NCBI GenBank assembly: GCA_028284775.1
Contig: JANQRB010000091.1
Location: forward strand, 1-57,339
Origin: Candidatus Kapaibacterium sp.
Lineage (GTDB): Bacteria > Bacteroidota > Ignavibacteria > Kapaibacteriales > UBA7675
Reading direction: 5' to 3'
DNA length: 57,339 nt
Position 1 is the first letter of the stretch. Each line of letters starts with the position of its first letter. Positions 50,877-57,339 of the stretch are shown here, piece by piece. The notes beneath the pieces were generated by a model that saw only the letters and a program-made list of their open reading frames with translations, had not been told where the DNA came from and ran no database searches. The position numbers and the translations under genes are program-made.

Positions 50877-52511
50877 ATGAAGGCTTCAATGCTGGGCGAG
50901 CGTCTACGACGCATTTTTGGCAGGCTGTGGATTAAAATTGCCATACCAACGGCACTGGTTTCCGGACTCAGCGTCTTTGTCGTCATTCAGATATCACTGA
51001 ATAAGTCGATCGAGCAGATCAAATCGGCCACCCAACAAAAGCTCCTGAATGTCGTTACGCTGGCGGCCTGCGCCATATCCGGCGATGAGCATCGTCTGGC
51101 CCTGGAAGATGGTCCCGATTCTCAACGGCTCTACGCTGAAATAACCGATCGGCTGCGGGACTTTCGCCGCAAACTGAACAGCACCGACGCCTTCCCCGAA
51201 CATTGGTATACGCTGTTGCAAAATCACGGCGATACCAGCACCTTCGGCCTGATGACCCATCCGCAGTCTTTTACCGGCGATACGACGATTTTTCGCGATG
51301 CCCGTACGCGCTCGATCTTCGAGGACGTCTGGCGTGATCACGTGCCGCGCTACACCGATCTGTATATGAGCGATAATGGTATGTGGATTTCCGGTCTGGC
51401 GGCCATCACCGACAGTAATGATTCGACGGTCGCTGTACTGGAAATCGATTGGAATTTTGAAGATTATGAGCAAAGTGTGGCCGAGTTACGGCGCGAAGCG
51501 CATGGGCTGCAGCTCATCGGCGTGCTGGCGGCGGGCTTACTCGGCAGCTTGCTGGGGCTGCTGATTGCCCGGCCCGTGCGCAATGTGAGCGAGGCGGTAA
51601 TGCGCATTGCTCGCAACCGCTTCCGCGGGCAGGTGACGGTGCCGGCGGTATTACAGAGCATTCCGGATGAAACGACCGTGCTGATAGCGAATTTCAATCA
51701 GATGGCCGTCAAGCTGGATGAAACCCTGCAGCATCTTCGCCAGGCAAATACCAGACTCGAGACCGTGGATAAAGCCAAGACCGTCTTTTTGCAGTTCGTG
51801 GCGCACGAATTGCGAACACCGCTGACCGGACTGGATACCTTGCGTTACATTGCGCAACTGCAGGAGCTGGAGCCCGAAACCGAAGAAGCCCTGCGCGATG
51901 CCAATATTTCCGCCGAGCGCCTCCGCAGCTTTGCACTGGCCGCCGAACGCTACATCCGTGCCCTGACCCATAGCCCTGAAGATGAATTGCACTACATCGA
52001 TCAGATCGTTGAACACCTGGTAGCGGACCTACAGCCGCTGGCTGAGCAGGAAGGCCTTAAGCTCGAGGTCGAATTCAGCGAACGCAATGTCCCGGTCCGG
52101 ATTGCGATGGCGGCGCTGGAACAAATTCTGACACCCCTGGTTCGGAACGCCATCAAATTCGGACGTGACGGCAAACGCGTGCGTGTTGAATTTCATCGCG
52201 AAGGGCAAGAAGCAGTCTGCAGCGTCCGCGATTGGGGCGCCGGATTCCAATCGAAGTTCCGCGAGCGCATTTTCGAGCCCTTCTTTGTGGAAGATATCGA
52301 TCATCATTCAAGTTCTTCCGGCGTCAATCTGGCTATTGCCAAGGTGATGGCCCAGCATTATGACGGTAGTCTGCAGGCTGTGAGTAAAGGCCCGGGCAGC
52401 GGCGCTGAATTTATCCTCAGACTGCCGATAGTGATAGTGGAGGATCGGCTGGTGCGGGACTTGTTCGATGGCATCGCCGCTGATGACCAGAGCGCCTCAT
52501 CGACAGCTTAA
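50877..52511 (+). CDS. Membrane sensor histidine kinase
   Basis: The 544-residue kinase has a first transmembrane helix at about 18-40, an extracytoplasmic sensor region of about 175 residues (about 41-215), a second helix (about 216-236), HAMP linker (ARPVRNVSEAVMRIA), a dimerisation/phospho-acceptor motif FVAHELRTPLTG with His at about 310, and a HATPase domain: N box VRNAIKFGRDGKR, G1 DWGAGF, F box FEPFFVEDID. It probably phosphorylates a response regulator, but none is encoded beside it, so it is an orphan in this window. GGGAG lies 9 nt before the ATG. The stop codon overlaps the convergent marR stop in TTAA. Confidence 0.92.
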   Translation: MKASMLGERLRRIFGRLWIKIAIPTALVSGLSVFVVIQISLNKSIEQIKSATQQKLLNVVTLAACAISGDEHRLALEDGPDSQRLYAEITDRLRDFRRKLNSTDAFPEHWYTLLQNHGDTSTFGLMTHPQSFTGDTTIFRDARTRSIFEDVWRDHVPRYTDLYMSDNGMWISGLAAITDSNDSTVAVLEIDWNFEDYEQSVAELRREAHGLQLIGVLAAGLLGSLLGLLIARPVRNVSEAVMRIARNRFRGQVTVPAVLQSIPDETTVLIANFNQMAVKLDETLQHLRQANTRLETVDKAKTVFLQFVAHELRTPLTGLDTLRYIAQLQELEPETEEALRDANISAERLRSFALAAERYIRALTHSPEDELHYIDQIVEHLVADLQPLAEQEGLKLEVEFSERNVPVRIAMAALEQILTPLVRNAIKFGRDGKRVRVEFHREGQEAVCSVRDWGAGFQSKFRERIFEPFFVEDIDHHSSSSGVNLAIAKVMAQHYDGSLQAVSKGPGSGAEFILRLPIVIVEDRLVRDLFDGIAADDQSASSTA

Positions 52512-52957
52512 CCGCGCAGGTCATCGAGCAGGTCGTTGAGTTGGGTCGCTTCTTCCGGCGTAATTCGGCTGAGAAAATCATCTACGCGCAGCAGCTTGGC
52601 ATCGATGTCCTGAAGCAGATTCAGTCCGTCGTCGGTAATACGGATATCCATTTTGCGGCGATCTTCCGTACAGGGGGTTCGTTCCACAAGATTTTTAACC
52701 AGCAGCCGATCGATCAGTCGCGAGACATCCGACTGTTTGTCGAGCATCCGTTCCCGCAGCAACACCAATGATGATGGGCGGGGATGCTGACCGCGCAGAA
52801 TGCGTAAAATGTTGTATTGCTGAAGAGTGATGTTGTAGGGCTGGGTGGCGCTGCGCAGGAGCGGCAGCATCCAGTTATAGGTGTAGATGATGTTGACGGT
52901 CAGTTTATGATAAGGATTCCGAAACTTCTTCTGCTTGATTTCATCTTCCAGCTTCAT
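52508..52957 (-). CDS. MarR-family transcriptional regulator
   Basis: The 149-residue winged-helix regulator has the MarR build: helix 1 with MKLEDEIKQKKFRNPYHKL, then LQQYNILRILRGQ, the recognition region LRERMLDKQSDVSRLIDRLLVKNLVER and the wing EDRRKMDIRITDDGL. It likely controls the yceI-pirin genes just upstream, whose promoter carries two identical palindromes. The start is given as ATG 52957; a GTG at 52975 is in frame. No cysteine suggests a simple oxidation sensor, so the ligand is unknown. Confidence 0.88.
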   Translation of the reverse strand: MKLEDEIKQKKFRNPYHKLTVNIIYTYNWMLPLLRSATQPYNITLQQYNILRILRGQHPRPSSLVLLRERMLDKQSDVSRLIDRLLVKNLVERTPCTEDRRKMDIRITDDGLNLLQDIDAKLLRVDDFLSRITPEEATQLNDLLDDLRG

Positions 52958-52994
52958 AAGATACTGTGTCTCCACCCGCTAATGTTAAGTGAAA

Positions 52995-53735
52995 TCAGGC
53001 ACCGGACATTACACGGTAGCCCGGGTCACGCGGTGTTTCAATCATAAAAACACGCGTCTCCTTGTCGTTGCTGACTGTCACGGTATCCGTTTCGCTTATC
53101 AGCAGAAAGTCTTCCGGCTTAACAAAGGCGCCTTGAATCTGCGGCTTGCCCTTAATAACAAATGCCGTTAACACGGCATCGGTCGGCAGGTCGATAGCAT
53201 GCTCACCCGGCGCAAACTTAACATCGGAGACCTTGACCGGCGCATTCAGGCTCAGGGGCGATCCGCTTCCGGCAATGATGCGAACCGACAACCCGTCGAT
53301 CCGGCGTACGGGGAAATCGGCGCAGCGGTAGTCGGCATAGCGGGCTTCTTCGGTGAGCGAATGCTGCAGTCCGGGGTCGAACCAGATCTGGAAAAAGCGG
53401 CTGCCCGCCGCAACGCGCTCGGAATGCGAGATACCGGCGCCGGCCTTCATCAATTGCGCGTCGCCGGCATCGAGTTGCTTCCATTGGCGCTCAACGCTGT
53501 CATAGTGCTCCAGGCTGCCTTCCAGCACATAGCTCATGATCTCGAATCCGCGGTGGGGATGCTCCGCAATAAGGCCGTCGCGTTCGCCCCAGGCATAGGC
53601 CCAGTAAAACAACGCGGAAAAAGAATGAACATAGCCGGCTTCATTGGGAAAGATCACCAGACGGCGTTCCTGAATACTGCCGCCGTCGAAGGCAGCTGTC
53701 GGCTGTTTGTCTTTTGCTATGTGCAGAAGCTTCAT
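52995..53735 (-). CDS. Pirin family cupin protein
   Basis: The 246-residue bicupin has the pirin metal site in HPHRGFEIMSYVLEGSLEHYDS and the conserved AGAGISHSER segment. Pirins bind a metal and include quercetinases and redox-linked regulators; the activity here is unknown. The gene lies between yceI and marR in the same direction, so they probably form one regulated set. A 9-bp GC stem-loop sits between it and yceI. Confidence 0.92.
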   Translation of the reverse strand: MKLLHIAKDKQPTAAFDGGSIQERRLVIFPNEAGYVHSFSALFYWAYAWGERDGLIAEHPHRGFEIMSYVLEGSLEHYDSVERQWKQLDAGDAQLMKAGAGISHSERVAAGSRFFQIWFDPGLQHSLTEEARYADYRCADFPVRRIDGLSVRIIAGSGSPLSLNAPVKVSDVKFAPGEHAIDLPTDAVLTAFVIKGKPQIQGAFVKPEDFLLISETDTVTVSNDKETRVFMIETPRDPGYRVMSGA

Positions 53736-53753
53736 GCGATAATCCGAAAATGA

Positions 53754-53779
53754 CGGCGGGGGCCGATAGACCCCCGCCG
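53754..53779 (-). terminator. Stem-loop between yceI and pirin
   Basis: CGGCGGGGG (53754-53762) pairs with CCCCCGCCG (53771-53779) around an 8-nt loop. On the minus strand it is followed by TCATTTTCGG, a weak T-rich tail. It may stop part of the transcripts or protect the yceI message. Confidence 0.55.
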
Positions 53780-53799
53780 GCTAAAGATGTCTATTAAGC

Positions 53800-54393
53800 T
53801 CAGGCTTTTTTGGCAAGTTCCAGGTTAATCCTGATTTCAACCTCATCGCCAACCAGCAATCCGCCGGTTTCCAGCTTCTTGTCGAAGGACAGACCGTAAT
53901 CAAAGCGATTGATCGACCCGGTCGCTTTGAAGCCGGCCTTGGTATTGCCCCAGGGATCTTTGACCGTACCATTGTACTTAACATCGAGTTCAACCGTCTT
54001 GGTAACGTCGCGGATCGTCAGGTCGCCGATAAGCTTGTACTTGTTCTTACCGACCTTCTTCATTTGCTTGCCTTTGAACGTTATGTTCGCAAATTTGTCC
54101 GCGCTGAAGAAATCATCGCCGCGCAGGTGATCATCGCGATCTTTGTTGTCCGTGTCAATGCTGGCCGCTTTGATCGATACATTGATTTTAGCGTCCGAGA
54201 AATCATCCTTATGGGCATGAGCAGTTACGCTGTACTCATTGAATTTACCTTCCACTTCGGCGATGACCATGTGGCCGATGGCGAACTTAACGGAAGAGTG
54301 AACCGGATCAAGAGTCCATTCGGAGGCCTGGAGACTGCTGGTCGCCAGCATGGCGAATGCAAGAACCACGAGTGAAGATAAGAGCTTTTGCAT
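53800..54393 (-). CDS. YceI family periplasmic protein
   Basis: The 197-residue exported protein has a signal peptide (LLSSLVVLAFAMLATSSLQA) and a YceI lipocalin-like fold starting EWTLDPVHSSVKFAIGHM, with FNEYSVTAHAHKDDF, DDFFSADKFANITFKG and the end LLVGDEVEIRINLEL. YceI proteins bind isoprenoid or amphiphilic molecules in the periplasm; the ligand here is unknown. ATG 54393 is chosen because GGAG lies 7 nt upstream and the signal peptide starts there. It is the first gene after the promoter with the paired operators. Confidence 0.93.
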   Translation of the reverse strand: MQKLLSSLVVLAFAMLATSSLQASEWTLDPVHSSVKFAIGHMVIAEVEGKFNEYSVTAHAHKDDFSDAKINVSIKAASIDTDNKDRDDHLRGDDFFSADKFANITFKGKQMKKVGKNKYKLIGDLTIRDVTKTVELDVKYNGTVKDPWGNTKAGFKATGSINRFDYGLSFDKKLETGGLLVGDEVEIRINLELAKKA

Positions 54394-54446
54394 TGAATAC
54401 TCCATTACTGAAGAGTTGAAAAAAATGAGCTGAAAAATAATGCGCA

Positions 54447-54478
54447 AATATATGTTGCAACATATGATGTTGCAACAT
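54447..54478 (-). promoter_or_regulatory. Promoter with two identical palindromic operators
   Basis: Two copies of ATGTTGCAACAT lie at 54452-54463 and 54467-54478, centres 15 bp apart. On the minus strand TTGCAA (54470-54475) is a -35 box, a 17-nt spacer follows and TATATT (54447-54452) is the -10 box, so the operators cover both. They are probably sites for the MarR regulator of this set, which would block polymerase binding. Confidence 0.75.
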
Positions 54479-54596
54479 GTTTTTGCAGAAATTGAATTTT
54501 TTGCGCGTGGCGTGTGTGCAAGGGCGGGCAAAGACGATTGCCGCGGGAGAAATCCGCGCAGAGGAATGAATTGCGAATTATGACGAGACGGAAAAT

Positions 54597-55649
54597 TTAG
54601 CGGCGGACTTCCCAGGAATCGCCGGAAAAGAGCATACTGCGCAGATCGCCCGGGCCTTGCTTCCTGACAGCTGCATCGATCTGGGCCTGTACCTGGTCCT
54701 CGTAGCAGGAACGAGCGCTGGCGTGTAGGATGCCGAATGCGCGCGGCAGCTCGGGCTGCGCGTCCATCTGTGCCAGAGCGAAAGCCATACTCTGGTCGTG
54801 TTCATCAAAGACCGCCACGTCGTCGATGGAATACTTCCCGTTCGCAAGCGAGATGACGCGGGGATTATGACCATCGAAGCTTATGCCTTGCTGCCGATCG
54901 GCGCCGAAGACGAGGGGCTTGCCATGTTCAAGGTAGACGCTGGAATCGGGCCGACGGGATTTATCGGTGAACTCGTCGAAAACGCCGTCGTTGAAAACGA
55001 TGCAATTCTGGTAGATTTCCACGAAGGAGCAGCCTTTGTGGGCCGCGGCCCGGCGCAGCGTCTCCTGCAGGTGTTTCAGATCGCGATCCATTGTACGCGC
55101 TACAAAGCTGCCCTGGGCGCCCAGCGCCAGGCTGAGTGGGTTGAACGGGGAATCCAGCGAACCCAAGGGTGTTGATTTCGTCACCAGACCGGGGGCCGAA
55201 GTAGGGGAATACTGGCCTTTGGTAAGACCGTAGATTTCGTTGTTGAACAATAAGATGTTGACATCGATATTGCGCCGCAAAATATGGATCAGATGATTCC
55301 CGCCGATGCTCAGGCCGTCGCCGTCGCCGGTGATAATCCAGATCGAGAGGTCGGGACGGGCGATTTTCAAGCCTGTCGCCAGAGCCGGCGCGCGACCGTG
55401 GATGGAATGAAAGCCAAAGGTATCCATGTAGTAGGGGAAGCGGCTCGAGCAACCGATTCCCGACACAAAAACGACTTTTTCCTTGGCGATCCCGAGCGAA
55501 GGCAGCATTTTCTGCATCTGCGACAGGATAGCGTAGTCACCACAGCCGGGACACCAGCGTACTTCCTGGTCGGACTTGAAGTCTTTCATGGTATAAGCCG
55601 CTTCCTGCGCGTTTGAAGCAGATGCGGCTTGTTCCAGTACCGAATTCAT
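54597..55649 (-). CDS. korB: 2-oxoacid:ferredoxin oxidoreductase beta subunit
   Basis: The 350-residue subunit binds thiamine diphosphate in the oxygen-sensitive oxidoreductase that turns 2-oxoglutarate (or a related 2-oxoacid), CoA and oxidised ferredoxin into the acyl-CoA, CO2 and reduced ferredoxin. WCPGCGDYAIL holds cluster-type cysteines, and GDGDGLSIGGNHLIHILRRN is the TPP-magnesium motif; NNEIYGLTKGQYSPTS fits the 2-oxoglutarate type. ATG 55649 has AAAGGAA 7 nt upstream. It follows korA by 36 nt and is probably co-transcribed. Confidence 0.93.
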   Translation of the reverse strand: MNSVLEQAASASNAQEAAYTMKDFKSDQEVRWCPGCGDYAILSQMQKMLPSLGIAKEKVVFVSGIGCSSRFPYYMDTFGFHSIHGRAPALATGLKIARPDLSIWIITGDGDGLSIGGNHLIHILRRNIDVNILLFNNEIYGLTKGQYSPTSAPGLVTKSTPLGSLDSPFNPLSLALGAQGSFVARTMDRDLKHLQETLRRAAAHKGCSFVEIYQNCIVFNDGVFDEFTDKSRRPDSSVYLEHGKPLVFGADRQQGISFDGHNPRVISLANGKYSIDDVAVFDEHDQSMAFALAQMDAQPELPRAFGILHASARSCYEDQVQAQIDAAVRKQGPGDLRSMLFSGDSWEVRR

Positions 55650-55685
55650 TGGCTGTTCCTTTCCAGCATTGTTGGCAGTTCTCAC

Positions 55686-57339
55686 TCAGCCGGCCTTGCC
55701 GAGTAGCTCTTCCACTTTATCTTCGATTTCTGTTTCTTTAAAAGGCTGCCCCTGAATTTTGGTCAGCCGAATGGCGGGCACCAGGAATTTGGCGCGAATA
55801 ATATTCACGAGCTGACCGTCATTCATTTCCGGCACAAGCACCTGCTTGAATCTATACAACACTTCGCCCAGGCCCCGCGGCAGCGGATTCAGATAACGCA
55901 GATGCAGGTGCGAAACGGCTAGCCCGCGCTGCCTGAGACAGCGCACCGCTTCTTTGATCGCGCCGTAGGACGAACCCCAGCCGACGATCACCAGCTCGCC
56001 CTCTTCGGCTCCTTCCAGTTCGGCGGCCGGCAAGTCGCTGGCGATCCCTTCAATTTTCGCGGCCCGTAGCCGCACCATTTTTTCGTGGTTGGCGGGATCA
56101 TAGCTGACATTGCCGCTGCCGTCCTCTTTTTCCAGTCCGCCGATGCGATGTTCCATTCCGGGGGTGCCGGGAATGGCCCAGGGGCGTGCCAGCGTTTTCT
56201 CGTCGCGCCGATAGGGTTGAAAGTCGTCCGTTTCGCTGGCGAAATCGGGGTCGATAGGCGGCAGTGCCTCCGGATCCGGCAAACGCCAGGGTTCGCTGCC
56301 GTTAGCGATGTAGGTATCGGAAAGCACTATGACGGGCGTGCGGTATTTAATCGCCAGGCGGGCTGCTTCGAAGGCCATCTCGAAACACTCGGCCGGTGTC
56401 GCCGGGGCCAGAACGGCTACAGGCGCTTCGCTGTTACGTCCATACAGCGCCTGAAACAGGTCGGCCTGCTCGACCTTGGTCGGCATCCCGGTGCTCGGGC
56501 CGGCCCGCTGCACATCGATGATCACCAGCGGCAGTTCCGTCATCACGGCCAGACCTATAGCTTCCGTTTTGAGCGCCAGTCCCGGTCCACTGGTGGAGGT
56601 CACGGCCAGGGCGCCGCCAAAGGATGCCCCGATAGCGCTGGTCGCCGCCGCGATCTCGTCTTCCGCCTGAAAAGTCTTTACGCCGAAATGTTTGAGCCGC
56701 GAAAGGAAGTGCAGGATATCGCTCGCGGGCGTAATCGGGTAGGAGGCAAAAAACAGGTCGAGCTCCGCCTTCTGCGCCGCAGCGGTCAGTCCGTAGGCCA
56801 GGGCCAGATTGCCGGAGATATTGCGATAGGCTCCCGGAGCCAGAGCGGCCGGCTCCACCTCGAAACGTTCGTGAAAAATTTCCGCTGTTTCGCCGAAATT
56901 CCAGCCCATCCGCAAGGCCTTTATATTGGCCGCGGCAACTGTCGGCGCTTTCGCGAACTTCGCTTCGGCCCAGCGGATCGTCGGTTCCAGCGGCCGATTG
57001 TACAGCCAGTACAGGATTCCAAGGGCGAAGAAGTTTTTGCAGCGTTCCGTTTCTTTGCTGCTTAGACCGCTTTCCTGCAGCGCCAAGGCCGTCAGCCGGC
57101 TGATATCGAGCGCAAAAACCCGGTAGCCTTCCAGACTATCATCTTCCAGCGGATTGCTGTCGCAATGTGCCAGACGCAGGTTCTTGGCGTTGAAGCCCTC
57201 GGTATTGGCAATCAGGATGCCGCCCTTGACGAGACTGCCGAGATTGACTTTCAGGGCGGCGGCATTCATTGCCACCAGCACGTCACAGCGGTCGCCGGGC
57301 GTATTGATTTCAGAATTGCCGAAGTGCAACTGAAAGCTG
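55686..57339 (-). CDS. korA: 2-oxoacid:ferredoxin oxidoreductase alpha-gamma subunit (5' cut by window end)
   Basis: The visible 551 residues lack the start, which lies beyond the window; the open frame continues to the last base (SFQLHFG is still in frame). The fused gamma domain (SLVKGGILIAN) comes first, then the alpha pyrimidine-binding domain (FFASYPITPASDILHFL, GASFGGALAVTSTSGPGLALKTEAIG, DVQRAGPSTGMPTKVEQADL) and a C-terminal transketolase-like domain. The gamma-alpha fusion is usual for the bacterial Kor type. With KorB it runs a reductive or oxidative TCA step. Confidence 0.93.
   Translation of the reverse strand, partial: SFQLHFGNSEINTPGDRCDVLVAMNAAALKVNLGSLVKGGILIANTEGFNAKNLRLAHCDSNPLEDDSLEGYRVFALDISRLTALALQESGLSSKETERCKNFFALGILYWLYNRPLEPTIRWAEAKFAKAPTVAAANIKALRMGWNFGETAEIFHERFEVEPAALAPGAYRNISGNLALAYGLTAAAQKAELDLFFASYPITPASDILHFLSRLKHFGVKTFQAEDEIAAATSAIGASFGGALAVTSTSGPGLALKTEAIGLAVMTELPLVIIDVQRAGPSTGMPTKVEQADLFQALYGRNSEAPVAVLAPATPAECFEMAFEAARLAIKYRTPVIVLSDTYIANGSEPWRLPDPEALPPIDPDFASETDDFQPYRRDEKTLARPWAIPGTPGMEHRIGGLEKEDGSGNVSYDPANHEKMVRLRAAKIEGIASDLPAAELEGAEEGELVIVGWGSSYGAIKEAVRCLRQRGLAVSHLHLRYLNPLPRGLGEVLYRFKQVLVPEMNDGQLVNIIRAKFLVPAIRLTKIQGQPFKETEIEDKVEELLGKAG

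Overview
The window looks like chromosomal DNA of a moderately GC-rich bacterium of the Fibrobacteres-Chlorobi-Bacteroidetes (FCB) group. Three secreted proteins end in type IX secretion (T9SS) type A sorting domains. A housekeeping block runs pheT, coiled-coil gene, zapA, a structured RNA, then ribonuclease Y, and there is a KorAB 2-oxoacid:ferredoxin oxidoreductase. No phage, integrase, transposase or CRISPR array was seen. The species cannot be named from sequence alone.

Layout. 1-7530 is core: initiator tRNA (-), pheT, a large coiled-coil protein, zapA, a 6S-like RNA candidate and rny. 7.8-12.4 kb holds two exported T9SS proteins. 12.5-15.8 kb holds an SLC13-type transporter and an arsR-acr3 arsenite-resistance pair with a visible operator. 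15.9-17.1 kb holds RNase Z and tRNA-Ala(CGC) with a strong terminator. 17.1-18.3 kb is nearly gene-free. 18.35-22.1 kb holds a TPR-like protein convergent with an M1 aminopeptidase.

The centre is a surface-glycan locus. On the minus strand (38795 to 22571) lie all six enzymes for CMP-pseudaminic acid (PseB, PseC, PseH, PseG, PseI, PseF). With them are a glutamine-dependent amidination trio (PseA/WbpG-like, HisH-like, HisF-like), a second nonulosonate synthase, a Gfo/Idh oxidoreductase, a zinc-type dehydrogenase, a methyltransferase, a sulfotransferase and a DUF4910 aminopeptidase-like protein. A sigma-54-like promoter sits in front of pseB. A tandem repeat unit carrying a DUF559 (Vsr-like) endonuclease gene interrupts the run. 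Divergently (39.3-47.5 kb) lie a TPR protein that may be a glycosyltransferase and a 2275-residue protein with three GT4, one GT2 and one methyltransferase domain plus TPRs. The inferred theme is synthesis of an amidinated pseudaminic acid, possibly sulfated or methylated, and its transfer to surface proteins or glycans.

47.7-57.3 kb holds a di-haem cytochrome c peroxidase-like lipoprotein, a cNMP-AlbA_2 fusion regulator, a sensor histidine kinase, a YceI-pirin-MarR set with two identical palindromic operators over its promoter, and korB-korA (korA is cut by the window end).
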